A stretch of DNA of 64,000 nt. It comes from Cupriavidus taiwanensis (GTDB lineage Bacteria > Pseudomonadota > Gammaproteobacteria > Burkholderiales > Burkholderiaceae). The stretch spans positions 552,207 through 616,206 of the forward strand of contig NZ_LT976853.1 in the NCBI RefSeq assembly GCF_900249755.1, written 5' to 3'. The notes below the pieces were generated by a model that saw nothing but the letters and a program-made list of their open reading frames with translations, did no database searches and was not told where the DNA came from. Both the position numbers and the translations under genes were made by a program. Positions 1 through 10,040 of the stretch are shown piece after piece. The stretch's first letter is position 1. Every line of letters starts with the position of its first letter.

Positions 1-1
1 G

Positions 2-91
2 ATGCGGTTAAGGGGCGAGGTGGCCTTCGTCGCGGCGGGGTCGTTGCCGCAGGATGGGAGGTTGATCGAGGATGCGCGGCGGTACGAGTGA
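2..91 (+). CDS. 3' end of an unidentified gene (5' end outside window)
   Basis: The first bases are open in one frame up to a TGA at 89-91 and encode about 29 residues ending in DGRLIEDARRYE. Nearly every codon ends in G or C, as in real genes of this chromosome, so I read this as the C-terminus of a plus-strand gene cut by the window edge. An ATG at position 2 is probably internal. The tail resembles the end of flavodoxin-like reductases only vaguely, so no function is assigned. Confidence 0.4.
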   Translation: MRLRGEVAFVAAGSLPQDGRLIEDARRYE

Positions 92-130
92 AGGGCTAGT
101 CAGACGAGCGTCTGACTTCGTTGATGCGCC

Positions 131-174
131 GGCCCTCACCCCCACCCCTCTCCCGCGCGCGGGAGAGGGGAGCG
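131..174. repeat. REP-like GC palindrome, copy 1
   Basis: The core is CCCCTCTCCCGC, a short loop, then GCGGGAGAGGGG, a near-perfect hairpin. A G/C-rich tail (GCCCTCACCCCC type) lies on its left. The same core and tail recur six more times in intergenic DNA of this window. With copy 2 it forms a divergent pair, and the outer flanks also match in inverted order (ACTTCGTTGATGC on the left, GCATCCACGAAGT on the right), so the whole 115-288 stretch is one imperfect inverted repeat. Confidence 0.8.
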
Positions 175-219
175 ATTGCAAGGGGTGTCGGCAAGCACCA
201 ATGCTCTCGCGGGCGACGG

Positions 220-288
220 TTTGCTCCCCTTTCCCGCCTGCGGGAGAGGGGCGGGGGGTGAGGGCGGGAGCATCCACGAAGTAACGCG
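220..288. repeat. REP-like GC palindrome, copy 2
   Basis: This is the mirror partner of copy 1: a GCTCCCC/TTCCCGC...GCGGGAGAGGGG hairpin with the GGTGAGGGC tail on its right, ending in GCATCCACGAAGT. The pair sits between the end of the cut gene and the converging DUF454 gene, the usual 3'-end location of such elements. Confidence 0.8.
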
Positions 289-308
289 CGCCGATAGTCC
301 GGCAAGGC

Positions 309-830
309 TCAAGTCTTCCGACTCTCCGTTGGTCGCGTCGGCAACCGCACCATCCAAACACTGACCCCCACCGCGCAAGCCAGCAACGCCGCCGACACCA
401 GCGGCCGCCCGCGCAGCAGCCACGCGGTAGTTCCCATCGATACCCACATCATCGACAGCGCCAGGCACTTGGCCCGGAACGGGATGCTGCGGTGCCGCTG
501 CCAGTCGCTCACCAGCGGCCCGAAGCGCGGATGCCCCAGCAGCCATTGATGAAAGCGCTGCGAGCCGCGCGCAAAGCATGCCGCGGCCAGCAGCACGAAC
601 GGCGTGGTCGGCAGCACCGGCAGGAAGATGCCGACCACGCCCAGCAGCAGGCAAAGCGCGCCCAGTGCCACCCACACGGCGCGCAGCACGCGCTGGCGGT
701 GGCTCAGCGCGGCTTCAGGATCGGGCGAAAGGTCGGGGTTGGAAGGCGGCAATGGTCGGGGCAAAGGGCCGCAAACGCGGCCCGTGAGGGATCGGTTAGC
801 GCGCGATACCGAGCCGCGCCTTGGCGGCAT
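309..830 (-). CDS. DUF454 (YbaN-type) inner-membrane protein
   Basis: A 173-residue small membrane protein of the DUF454/YbaN family. After a polar, proline-rich N-terminus of about 45 residues there are hydrophobic segments at roughly 48-85 (ALCLLLGVVGIFLPVLPTTP, then FVLLAAACFARGS) and two more near the C-terminus (LALSMMWVSMGTTAWLL and SAALLACAVGVSVWMV). The signature GIFLPVLPTTPF and the FH.WLLGHPRFGP stretch are typical of the family, whose biochemical function is not established. The only ATG is at 830, inside the upstream nitronate monooxygenase gene (35 bp overlap), which suggests translational coupling, although the poorly conserved N-terminus leaves the start uncertain. It converges on the repeat pair at its 3' end. 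Confidence 0.8.
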   Translation of the reverse strand: MPPRRGSVSRANRSLTGRVCGPLPRPLPPSNPDLSPDPEAALSHRQRVLRAVWVALGALCLLLGVVGIFLPVLPTTPFVLLAAACFARGSQRFHQWLLGHPRFGPLVSDWQRHRSIPFRAKCLALSMMWVSMGTTAWLLRGRPLVSAALLACAVGVSVWMVRLPTRPTESRKT

Positions 831-1773
831 CGTACTCCGCCTTCATGCGGGCGACGATCTCGCCGGCGCTGGGGATGTCGTGGATCTGGCCCACGCCCTG
901 GCCGGCGCCCCAGATGTCCTTCCACGCCTTGGCCTTGGAGCCGCCGCTGGAAAAGTCCATCTTGCTCTTGTCGGCCACCGGCAGGTTGTCCGGGTCCAGG
1001 CCCGCGTTGCTGATGCTTTCGCGGATGTAGTTGCCGTGCACGCCGGTGAACAGGTTGGTGTAGACGATATCGGCGGCGGCCGCGCTGGTGATCGACTGCT
1101 TGTACGACTCGGCCGCATGGGCCTCCTGCGAGGCGATGAAGCGCGTTCCCACATAGGCAAAGTCAGCGCCCATGGCCTGCGCGGCCAGCACCGCCTCGCC
1201 GGTGGCGATCGAGCCCGACAGCGCGATCGGGCCGTCGAAGATCTTGCGCACCTCGCCCACCAGCGCGAACGGCGACAGCATGCCGGCATGGCCGCCGGCG
1301 CCCGCGGCGACCAGGATCAGGCCGTCGACGCCGGATTCGATCGCCTTCTCGGCATGGCGCAGGCTGATCACGTCGTGCATCACGATGCCGCCGTAGCTGT
1401 GCACCGCGTCGATCAGCTCCTTCGGCGGCGCGCGCAGCGAGGTGATGAAGACCGGCACCTTGTGTTCGACGCAGACCTTGATGTCATGCTCGAGGCGCGC
1501 GTTGGAGGCGTGGACGATCTGGTTGACCGCGACCGGGCCCACCTGTGCGCCGGGGTTGGCGGCCTTGAACGCGGCCAGCTCTTCCTCGATCCGGGTCAGC
1601 CATTCGTCGAGCAGCTCGGCCGGGCGCGCGTTGAGCGCGGGGAACGAGCCGACGATGCCGGCCTTGCACTGCGCCAGCACCAGTTCCGGGTAGCTGACGA
1701 TAAACATGGGCGAGGCAATCACGGGCAGGGCCAGGTGCTGCAGGGCCTGGGGCAGTTGCTTGGCGGCGGGCAT
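796..1773 (-). CDS. Nitronate monooxygenase (2-nitropropane dioxygenase family)
   Basis: A 325-residue FMN-dependent TIM-barrel protein of the nitronate monooxygenase family, which oxidises alkyl nitronates to carbonyl compounds and nitrite. Visible family features are the N-terminal LPVIASPMFIVSYPEL segment, AGIVGSFPALNARP, the AGAGGHAGMLSPFALVGEVR stretch with the conserved histidine, and GADFAYVGTRFIASQEA near the phosphate-binding end of the barrel. I chose the ATG at 1773 because GGAG lies seven bases upstream; an ATG nine codons earlier lacks this. The downstream DUF454 gene overlaps its end. A short inverted repeat upstream may be its operator. The physiological substrate cannot be told from sequence. 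Confidence 0.88.
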   Translation of the reverse strand: MPAAKQLPQALQHLALPVIASPMFIVSYPELVLAQCKAGIVGSFPALNARPAELLDEWLTRIEEELAAFKAANPGAQVGPVAVNQIVHASNARLEHDIKVCVEHKVPVFITSLRAPPKELIDAVHSYGGIVMHDVISLRHAEKAIESGVDGLILVAAGAGGHAGMLSPFALVGEVRKIFDGPIALSGSIATGEAVLAAQAMGADFAYVGTRFIASQEAHAAESYKQSITSAAAADIVYTNLFTGVHGNYIRESISNAGLDPDNLPVADKSKMDFSSGGSKAKAWKDIWGAGQGVGQIHDIPSAGEIVARMKAEYDAAKARLGIAR

Positions 1774-1816
1774 GGTGTCTCCTGAACTACGGGCGGGCAC
1801 GTGATCGTGCCCTAAA

Positions 1817-1830
1817 TGAACGGTCGTTCG
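1817..1830. promoter_or_regulatory. Possible TetR-type operator upstream of nitronate monooxygenase
   Basis: TGAACGGTCGTTCG contains the inverted repeat GAACG-GT-CGTTC about 45 bases upstream of the chosen start at 1773. Short GAACG..CGTTC dyads are common targets of TetR-family repressors, but no regulator gene lies beside it, so the assignment is inferred from form only. Confidence 0.35.
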
Positions 1831-1910
1831 ATTATAGGGAGTTTCAGCGCGGTCACGTTAGAAGCCCAAGTCTATGCTGGTCCGATGCGGCGGCGTCGCC
1901 GGCGAGCGCC

Positions 1911-1936
1911 AAAAAAAACGCCCCGCATGCGCGGGG
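1911..1936 (-). terminator. Rho-independent terminator after dctD
   Basis: On the minus strand a CCCCGC/GCGGGG stem with a four-base loop is followed by eight T residues (the A-run at 1911-1918). It lies about 120 bases beyond the dctD stop codon and would end the dctBD transcript. Confidence 0.85.
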
Positions 1937-2054
1937 CCATCAATTACCACGAAGACTGATACACACGGCGGGCACCTGCCAATGCCGCGCCGCCCATGAA
2001 GCATAGGGCGGCTATGTGACGCTGCCGTGGCAACGCCATGAACGGCGCATGACA

Positions 2055-3388
<1,334 letters not shown>

Positions 3389-3392
<4 letters not shown>

Positions 3393-5395
3393 TGGGATGC
3401 GGAAACCGATGGCGCCGGATCGACGGCGGGCGCGCGCGCCAGCACCAGCGTGAACTGCGCGCCGCCGCCGGGCACATTGGCCACGCTGAGCTGGCCGCCG
3501 AACTCGCGCACGATCGACGACGAGATCGCCAGCCCCAGGCCCAGTCCCTGGCCGGTTTCCTTGGTGGTGAAAAAGGGTTCGAACAGGCGCGGCAGCGCTT
3601 CCGGCGCGATGCCGGTGCCGTTGTCGCGCACGACGATGGTGACGGCGTGCCCGGCGGCCTGCACGTCGAGGTCGATGCGACCGTGTTCCGGGGCGGCCGG
3701 CGCGGCCGCGGCGATGGCGTCGAGCGCATTGCCCAGCAGGTTCAGCAGCACCTGTTCCAGCTTCAGCTCGTCGGCGCGCACCGCCAGCCCGGGCACGGCA
3801 TCCAGGCCGGAAACATTGACCGTGACCGCGCCCAGACGCGGCGCCAGCAGCGCCAGCACGTGGTCGACCGCCGCGCGCAGCGCCACCGGGCGGCGCACCG
3901 GGCGCGCCTTGCCGGCGAACAGCTTGAGCTGGCCGGTGATCTTGCCCATGCGCTCGGTCAGGTCGGCAATCGCGGCCAGGTTGCCTTCGGCCGCCGCCAG
4001 CTGGCCGCGCGCCAGCAGCACGCGGGTGTTGTCCGAAAACGTGCGCAGCGCCGCCAGCGGCTGGTTCAGCTCATGCGTGATGCCGGCCGCCATCTGGCCC
4101 AGCGCGGCGAGCTTGCTGGCCTGCACCAGCTCGTCCTGCGCCGCGCGCAACTCGCTTTCGGCGCGGGTGCGCTCGGCCACCTCGTCTTCCAGCTTCTCGT
4201 TGATCGCCATCAGGTCGGCGGTGCGCGCCTCGACCCGGCGCTCCAGTTCGTCGTAGGCGGCCTCTAGCAGGCGCCGGCTGTACTGCATGTCGCGCGCGCG
4301 CTGGCGGCGCTGGCGCCAGTTGACCAGCAGCAGGCAGATGCAGGCATAGGCCAGCGCCGCGGCCACGGTGGCGTTGCGCGCGTTGGCCAGCACCGGCTCC
4401 AGCGGCGCCATGACCTGCATGGTCCAGCCGGCCGGGCCTACGGTGCGGTTCAGTTCCAGGTAGCGGTCGGCGCGTTCGGCGCCGTCCGCGGCGAAGGGGG
4501 TGCGGCCGGGCGCCGCGTCGCCGCGTACGCGCACCAGGCGCGCGCCGTGCGGCAGCGTGGTGTCGGCCAGCCAGCGCGTGAGCGGCGATGCCAGCGGTTC
4601 CAGCGGCAGCGGCGTCACCGCGCGGCCGTGGTACTGGCGGGTCTTCTCCATCTCGGCCTGCAGCGCCGGCGGCAGCGGGCGCAGCGTGCGGTACTGCCAG
4701 GCCGGCACCGACGACAGGAAGATCACGCCGTGGTCGTCGCTGACCATCAGCGGCTCGGCGCCGCTGCCGGCGCGCTGGAACCACTCCAGGTTGAGCTTGA
4801 CCACGGTCACGCCGATGACCTTGCCGCCAGCCTCGACCGGCTGCGCGATGTAGTAGCCGGGCTCGTCGCTGGTGATGCCGATGGCGTAGAAGCGCCCCAT
4901 CTGGCCGCCCGCGGCGGCCTGGAAGTAGGGGCGGAAGCGGTAGTCGGTGCCGACGAAGCTGCCGGGCTGGCCGTGGTTGCTGGCCGCCAGCGCAATGCCG
5001 TTGGCGGCGATGACATAGGTGGCCGACGCATGCGCGCGGCGGTTGACCTCGGCCAGGTACTGGTTGGCGGCGGCGACGCGCTGCGCGTCGTCGGGGGCGT
5101 CCAGCAGCCCGCGCACGAAGGGATGCAGCGACACCAGCGCGGGTAGGAACTCGTAGCGGTCGAGCGTGCTTTCGAGCGTGGCGGCGTAGCGGTCGGCGCG
5201 CGTCGCGGTGCCTTGCTGCAGGCTGGCCAGGCCGCGCTGGACCGAGACCAGCCAGGTCAGCGCGCACAGCAGCAGCAGGCCCAGCGCGAGGGCGACGGCA
5301 AAGCCCCACCAGCGCCCGCTGCCGGCCTGCGGCGCGTGCACCGGGCGGGTGGCGGCAGGGTCATGCACGGCGAGAAAGTCGTCGGAGTGTGGCAT
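3389..5395 (-). CDS. dctB: C4-dicarboxylate sensor histidine kinase DctB
   Basis: A 668-residue membrane sensor kinase. A transmembrane helix near residues 30-52 (FAVALALGLLLLCALTWLV) and a second near 325-345 flank a periplasmic double-Cache/PAS sensory region that should bind C4-dicarboxylates (YVIAANGIALAASNHG, GTDYRFRPYF and YYIAQPV segments are typical). Then come a coiled-coil linker and the kinase core: H-box ITHELNQPLAALRTF with the phospho-accepting His near 441, N-box LLGNALDAI near 553-561, and G-boxes DNGTGIAPE and GQGLGLGLAIS. The start at 5395 is the first in-frame ATG beyond dctA; the open frame runs on upstream only because it is antisense to dctA. It is separated from dctA by 62 bases and overlaps dctD by four. 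Confidence 0.95.
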
Positions 5396-5457
5396 CGGCG
5401 CGCGTGGGGTGTCGCGCCGATGATACCCGCTGGCGCGCGGCCGCGAATGCGACCGTT

Positions 5458-6759
5458 TCAGGCGGCGCGCTGGCCGGCTTCGGCAAGTTCGTCGGCATCG
5501 TCGCCGGCGCCGTGCTGCAGCACGCGCGCCAGGCGCTTGCGGTCGAGCTCGCGTTCCCAGGCCGATACCACCACCGTGGCCACGCCGTTGCCGATGATAT
5601 TGGTCAGCGCGCGGCACTCGCTCATAAAGCGGTCGATGCCCAGGATCAGCACCATGCCCGCCACCGGGATGGTCGGCACCACCGCCAGCGTCGCCGCCAG
5701 CGTGATGAAGCCCGAGCCGGTCACGCCGCTGGCGCCCTTGGAGGTGATCATCGCCACCGCCAGGATGGTCAGCTGCTGCATCAGCGTCAGCTCGATGCCG
5801 GTGGCCTGCGCGATAAAGATCACCGCCATCGTCATGTAGATGTTGGTGCCGTCCAGGTTGAACGAATAGCCGGTCGGCACCACCAGGCCCACCACCGACT
5901 TGGAGCAGCCCAGCTTTTCCAGCTTTTCCATCATGTGCGGCAGCGCGGCTTCCGACGAGCTGGTGCCCAGCACGATCAGCAGCTCTTCCTTGATGTACGA
6001 GATAAAGCGCACGATGCTGAAGCCGGTCAGGCGCGCGATCGTGCCCAGCACCACCAGCACGAAGATGATGGCGGTGAAGTAGAAGGTGCCGATCAGCTTG
6101 AGCAGCGGCACCAGCGAGCCCAGCCCGTACTTGCCGATGGTGAACGCCATCGCGCCGAAGGCGCCGATCGGCGCCACCTTGGTGATCACGTGGACGATGT
6201 GGAAGAACACCTTCGACACCTGCTCGACCAGCTGCACCACGATGCGCGCGCGCTCGCCCAGCACCGCCAGCGCGGCGCCGAAGAACAGCGACACCAGCAG
6301 GATCTGCAGGATGTCGCCGTTGGCGAAGGCGCTGAACACGGTGTCGGGGATGATGTGCATCAGGAACTCGACCGTGCTCTGGCCGTGCGCCTTCGACACG
6401 TACTGCGCGATGGCCTTGGTATCCAGCGTGGCCGGGTCGATGTTGAAGCCCACGCCCGGCTTGAGCAGGTGCGCGGCGCCCAGCCCGATCAGCAGCGCGA
6501 AGGTCGACACCACCTCGAAGTACAGCAGCGCCTTGCCGCCGACGCGCCCGACCTTCTTCATGTCGCTCATGCCGGCAATGCCGGTCACCACGGTGCAGAA
6601 GATGATCGGGCCGATGATCATCTTGATCAGCTTGATAAAGCCGTCGCCCAGCGGCTTCATCGCGACGCCGGTGTCGGGCCAGAAGTGGCCGAGCAAAATG
6701 CCGATGCAGATGGCGCACAGCACCTGCACGTACAGGATCTTGTAGAAGGGTTTCCTCAT
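5458..6759 (-). CDS. dctA: C4-dicarboxylate:cation symporter DctA
   Basis: A 433-residue secondary transporter of the DAACS family that imports succinate, fumarate and malate across the inner membrane. The chain is strongly hydrophobic, with the family motifs [19 protein letters not shown], the serine-rich reentrant segment [33 protein letters not shown] and [19 protein letters not shown]. Length matches DctA of other proteobacteria. GAGGAC precedes the ATG. The gene lies upstream of dctB-dctD on the same strand but has its own sigma-54 promoter about 90 bases before its start, so transcription is expected to be induced through DctB/DctD. Confidence 0.96.
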   Translation of the reverse strand: MRKPFYKILYVQVLCAICIGILLGHFWPDTGVAMKPLGDGFIKLIKMIIGPIIFCTVVTGIAGMSDMKKVGRVGGKALLYFEVVSTFALLIGLGAAHLLKPGVGFNIDPATLDTKAIAQYVSKAHGQSTVEFLMHIIPDTVFSAFANGDILQILLVSLFFGAALAVLGERARIVVQLVEQVSKVFFHIVHVITKVAPIGAFGAMAFTIGKYGLGSLVPLLKLIGTFYFTAIIFVLVVLGTIARLTGFSIVRFISYIKEELLIVLGTSSSEAALPHMMEKLEKLGCSKSVVGLVVPTGYSFNLDGTNIYMTMAVIFIAQATGIELTLMQQLTILAVAMITSKGASGVTGSGFITLAATLAVVPTIPVAGMVLILGIDRFMSECRALTNIIGNGVATVVVSAWERELDRKRLARVLQHGAGDDADELAEAGQRAA

Positions 6760-6845
6760 GATGTCGTCCTCGGTGTTGACCGTACCCGGGCGGGTCCGCG
6801 CGGGCGCGCGCCGTCACGGTTGCGGCGCGTTCAGGGGCGGGAATT

Positions 6846-6861
6846 CGCAACCGGCATGCCA
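6846..6861 (-). promoter_or_regulatory. Sigma-54 promoter of dctA
   Basis: Read on the minus strand the bases are TGGCATG-CCGG-TTGCG, matching the -24/-12 consensus TGGCACG-N4-TTGCW with the invariant GG and GC ten bases apart. The predicted transcript start near 6835 gives a leader of about 75 bases before the dctA ATG. Confidence 0.85.
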
Positions 6862-6926
6862 GTCCAACCGGTATCACTAACTGGTTGATTCGCAAGGAAA
6901 GGCCGGCGGCGGGCGGGGACGGGGGC

Positions 6927-6979
6927 TCCGGGATTCCGGAATCCCGGACGGCGCGGCTCCGGCGATCCGGAATGGCCGG
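6927..6979. promoter_or_regulatory. Two palindromic activator sites upstream of dctA (likely DctD)
   Basis: Positions 6927-6948 are a perfect 22-bp palindrome centred on ATTCCGGAAT. A weaker copy at 6959-6979 keeps CCGG at both ends and ATCCGGAAT in the centre. The centres are about 31 bp apart, close to three helical turns, and lie about 103 and 134 bp upstream of the predicted sigma-54 start, the usual position of tandem DctD enhancer sites. Binding by DctD is inferred. Confidence 0.6.
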
Positions 6980-7078
6980 CGCGCACAGGGTGCGCGAGGC
7001 GCCACCTGGCAGTGGCGCGCGGCGCGCGGCGGCGCCGGCAAAGCTGCCGCGGATCGCGGCCTGGCCCTCGCAACGCCG

Positions 7079-7084
7079 TATAAT
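7079..7084 (+). promoter_or_regulatory. -10 box for the ferredoxin gene
   Basis: A perfect TATAAT lies 65 bases before the ferredoxin ATG. I see no good -35 hexamer 16-18 bases upstream. The rest of 6980-7149 shows no gene. Confidence 0.5.
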
Positions 7085-7149
7085 TCCGAGCTTCCGTTCA
7101 ATGCCGTCCGGGCCGTGCCGCCGTCCGGGGCCGTCTTCACACCGTACGC

Positions 7150-7470
7150 ATGCGCAGCTACTACCAGCACCACGTCTTTTTCTGCCTGAACCAGCGCGAG
7201 GCCGGCGAGAACTGCTGCGCCAACTACAACGCCAAGGCGATGCAGGAATACGCCAAGAAGCGCTGCAAGGAACTGGGCATCGCCGGCGGCGAGGGCCGCG
7301 TGCGCATCAACAAGGCCGGCTGCCTGAACCGCTGTGAACTCGGCCCGGTGCTGGTGGTCTACCCCGAGGCCATCTGGTACACCTATGTCGACGAGCATGA
7401 CATCGATGAAATCATCGACAGCCACCTGCTCAAGGGCAAGCCGGTCGAGCGGCTGATGGTGGACCGCTGA
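7150..7470 (+). CDS. Thioredoxin-fold [2Fe-2S] ferredoxin
   Basis: A 106-residue protein of the Shethna-type, thioredoxin-like [2Fe-2S] ferredoxin family. Cysteines sit at about positions 12 (VFFCLNQ), 22-23 (ENCCANY), and in the C-terminal pair GCLNRCELGPV, fitting a C-x(n)-C...C-x3-C cluster ligand set. The GPVLVVYPEAIWYTYVD segment is the family's conserved beta strand region. It is a soluble electron carrier; its partner enzyme is unknown. It stands alone between dctA and a hydrolase gene. The ATG lacks a strong ribosome-binding site, so an alternative start is not excluded, but the N-terminus fits the family. Confidence 0.88.
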   Translation: MRSYYQHHVFFCLNQREAGENCCANYNAKAMQEYAKKRCKELGIAGGEGRVRINKAGCLNRCELGPVLVVYPEAIWYTYVDEHDIDEIIDSHLLKGKPVERLMVDR

Positions 7471-7636
7471 TGGCGCAGCACTGAACCCACCGAAGCCGGC
7501 GCATGCCGGCTTGTTGCTTTACCGGTTTTATCCGCTTTATCTGTCATGCCCGCCGCCCGCCAGCCGGACGGTTTTTTCATTTTTGCCCGGGCCTTTGCGC
7601 CGGGCGCTTGCTTGACCGCCATCCTGACCGTCCATC

Positions 7637-8278
7637 ATGAACGCGCATACCCAGGTACTTTCCATCGCCGGCCCCGCCGGTGCGATCGACGTCTCGGTGG
7701 ACCTGCCGCAAGGCGAGCCGCGCGGCCTGGCGCTGGTCGCGCATCCGCATCCGCTGTTCGGCGGCACCAAGGACAACAAGGTCGCGCAGACGCTGGCGCG
7801 CGCCTTCGTGCAGCTGGGCTATGCCACCGTGCGCCCCAACTTCCGCGGCGTCGGTGCCACTGCCGGCGAGCATGACAACGGCATCGGCGAACAGGACGAC
7901 CTGCTCGCCGTGGTGGCCTGGATGCGCCAGCAGACCGCGTGGTCGGCGCAGGCCGCGACGCTGCCGCTGGCGCTGGGCGGGTTCTCGTTCGGCAGCTTCG
8001 TCAGCACCCACGTGGCGCGCCGCCTGGCCGAGGCCGGCACGCCCGTGCAGCGCCTGGTGCTGGTGGGCACCGCCGCCAGCCGCTGGGAAGTCGCCCAGGT
8101 GCCGGCCGACACCATCGTGATCCATGGCGAGCAGGACGACACCGTGCCGCTGGCCAGCGTGTTCGACTGGGCCCGCCCGCAAGAGCTGCCGGTGATCGTG
8201 ATCCCCGGCGCCGACCATTTCTTTCACCGCAAGCTGCACCTGATCAAGCAGCTCGTCGTCAATGCGTGGGACCGGTAA
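7637..8278 (+). CDS. Alpha/beta hydrolase (dienelactone-hydrolase-like)
   Basis: A 213-residue cytosolic alpha/beta hydrolase. The oxyanion region AHPHPLFGGTKDNK near residues 35-48, the nucleophile elbow GGFSFGSF with Ser117, the acid in GEQDDTVPL near 168-172 and the base in PGADHFFHRKLH near 195 form a complete catalytic set. This compact group is widespread and often annotated only as 'hydrolase'; the substrate is unknown. It is followed 66 bases later by dacC on the same strand and may share a transcript with it. Confidence 0.85.
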   Translation: MNAHTQVLSIAGPAGAIDVSVDLPQGEPRGLALVAHPHPLFGGTKDNKVAQTLARAFVQLGYATVRPNFRGVGATAGEHDNGIGEQDDLLAVVAWMRQQTAWSAQAATLPLALGGFSFGSFVSTHVARRLAEAGTPVQRLVLVGTAASRWEVAQVPADTIVIHGEQDDTVPLASVFDWARPQELPVIVIPGADHFFHRKLHLIKQLVVNAWDR

Positions 8279-8344
8279 GGCCGGCACGCCGCCGCCATCC
8301 CCGGAACTTCCCGCGCCACCTTCTTACCGTCGGAAAACAGAAAC

Positions 8345-9544
8345 ATGCTGAATCGAGCCACGACACGCCTTTCATCCGCCTTTGCTCCCGCTGCCATCGT
8401 CGCCGCCGTCGTGCTGGCCGCCGCGCCTGCCGCCGTGCTGGCGCAGGGTGTGCCGATGCCGCAGGTCGCGGCCAAGTCGTGGATGCTGTATGACGTCACC
8501 AGCGGCCAGGCCCTGGCCTCGCAGAATGCCGATGCGCGCATCGAGCCGGCTTCGCTGACCAAGCTGATGACCGCCTACCTGGCGTTCGAGGCACTCAAGG
8601 AAAAGCGCCTGACGCTGGACCAGGCGGTGGTGCCGACCAACCTGGTGCTCAAGGTCAAAAGCGACGAGTCGCGCATGTTCATCGAGCCCAACAAGCCGGT
8701 CACCGTGCAGGACCTGCTGCTGGGCCTGATCGTGCAGTCGGGCAACGACGCCGCGCTGGCGCTGGCCGAGGCCGTCGGCGGCTCGGAAGAGGGCTTCGTC
8801 GCGATGATGAACCGCGAGGCCCAGCGCATGGGCATGAAGAACACCCACTTCACCAATACCGACGGCATCCCCGACCCCAACCACTACACCACCGCGGTCG
8901 ACCTGGCGACGCTGACCACGCGCCTGATCAAGGACTTCCCCGAGTACTACAGCATGTACTCGCAGAAGGAGTTCACCTATAACAAGATCAGGCAGCCCAA
9001 CCGCAACCGCCTGCTGTACATCGACTCGACCGTCGACGGCGTCAAGACCGGCCACACCAAGTCCGCCGGCTATTGCCTGATCTCGTCGGCCAAGCGCCCG
9101 CTGGCCAACGTGCCGGACGGCTCGCGCCGCCTGATCTCGATCGTGATCGGCACCACCACCGAACAGGTGCGCACCCAGGAAAGCCTGAAGATCCTCAACT
9201 ACGGCTTCCAGTTCTTCGACACGCTGCGCCTGTACGACAAGGGCCAGGTGCTGGCCACGCCGGACATCTACAAGGGCAAGAACGGCACGGTCAAGATCGG
9301 CGTGCAGAACGAGACCTTCGTCACCGTGCCCAAGGGCACCGGCGGGCGCCTGAAGCCGGTGCTGGAGCGCCAGGAACTGCTGATCGCGCCGATCTCGGCG
9401 GGCCAGCAGGTAGGCATGGTCAAGCTGATGGACGGCACCAACAAGGTGGCCGAATTCCCGGTGGTGGCGCTGGAAGAAGTGCCCGAGGCCGGCTTCTTCG
9501 GCCGCCTGTGGGACACCATCCGCCTGTGGTTCAAGCGCAAGTGA
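8345..9544 (+). CDS. dacC: D-alanyl-D-alanine carboxypeptidase (PBP5/6 family)
   Basis: A 399-residue peptidase S11 family protein that trims the terminal D-alanine from peptidoglycan pentapeptides at the periplasmic face of the inner membrane. An N-terminal signal peptide (about residues 1-34, ending VLAQG) precedes the serine beta-lactamase fold with all three motifs: SLTK at 70-73, SGN at 132-134, KTG at 234-236. After the PBP5 C-terminal beta domain, the last residues FFGRLWDTIRLWFKRK form an amphipathic helix expected to anchor the enzyme to the membrane. It is followed by the DUF493 gene, a common arrangement in beta-proteobacteria. The dacC name is by convention; dacA is equally defensible. 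Confidence 0.95.
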   Translation: MLNRATTRLSSAFAPAAIVAAVVLAAAPAAVLAQGVPMPQVAAKSWMLYDVTSGQALASQNADARIEPASLTKLMTAYLAFEALKEKRLTLDQAVVPTNLVLKVKSDESRMFIEPNKPVTVQDLLLGLIVQSGNDAALALAEAVGGSEEGFVAMMNREAQRMGMKNTHFTNTDGIPDPNHYTTAVDLATLTTRLIKDFPEYYSMYSQKEFTYNKIRQPNRNRLLYIDSTVDGVKTGHTKSAGYCLISSAKRPLANVPDGSRRLISIVIGTTTEQVRTQESLKILNYGFQFFDTLRLYDKGQVLATPDIYKGKNGTVKIGVQNETFVTVPKGTGGRLKPVLERQELLIAPISAGQQVGMVKLMDGTNKVAEFPVVALEEVPEAGFFGRLWDTIRLWFKRK

Positions 9545-9605
9545 CCTGAATGCGCGCGAGCCGGTGCGCCCCGCGGCGCGCCGGCTTCGCGCCGGAGAAT
9601 CCGAG

Positions 9606-9914
9606 ATGACGACCGACAACCAAGGCAGCGGCAACAAGCCCGGCGAGATCCCGCCGGAGCAGTCGCTGATCGAATACCCGAGCCACTTCCCGATCAAGGT
9701 GATGGGCGCGATGCAGGACGGCTTCGCCGAGGCCATCGTCACGCTGGTGCAGGAGTTCGATCCGGACTTCCACGCCGGCAAGATGGAAATGCGCCCGTCG
9801 AGCAAGGGCAACTACCTGGGCCTGACCGTGACGGTGTGGGTCACCAGCCGCGAGCAGCTGGATGATTTGTACCGGGCGCTGACTTCGCATCCGATGGTGA
9901 AGGTGGTGTTGTAA
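9606..9914 (+). CDS. DUF493 (YbeD) family protein
   Basis: A 102-residue protein of the DUF493/YbeD family, a small ferredoxin-like fold thought to have a regulatory, ACT-like role. The conserved IEYPSHFPIKVMG and GNYLGLTVTVWVTSREQLDDLYRALT segments are present. GGAG eight bases upstream supports the ATG at 9606 over an in-frame start further upstream. In many relatives lipB and lipA follow; here a repeat and rlmI follow instead, so the lipoate genes must be elsewhere. Confidence 0.88.
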   Translation: MTTDNQGSGNKPGEIPPEQSLIEYPSHFPIKVMGAMQDGFAEAIVTLVQEFDPDFHAGKMEMRPSSKGNYLGLTVTVWVTSREQLDDLYRALTSHPMVKVVL

Positions 9915-9951
9915 GCAGCAACGCTGTAAGGCTTTCTCTCCCGTATTGTTT

Positions 9952-9983
9952 GCTCCCCTCTCCCGCTTGCGGGAGAGGGGAGC
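9952..9983. repeat. REP-like GC palindrome, copy 3 (perfect hairpin)
   Basis: A perfect 15-bp stem GCTCCCCTCTCCCGC / GCGGGAGAGGGGAGC with a TT loop. Unlike the other copies it has the GCTCC arm on both sides and no GTGAGGGC tail. It lies between the DUF493 gene and rlmI. Confidence 0.8.
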
Positions 9984-10040
9984 CACTCCCGCAGCGTGCA
10001 AAGCGCAACGGGCACGGCACGCTTCTTCCCCCATACCAAC

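Noticed and set aside
5396..6895. In-frame upstream extension of dctB to more than 1100 residues
   Set aside because: This part is antisense to dctA, whose protein sequence is unmistakable; the frame is open only because of high GC content. The dctB ATG at 5395 gives a normal sensor kinase.
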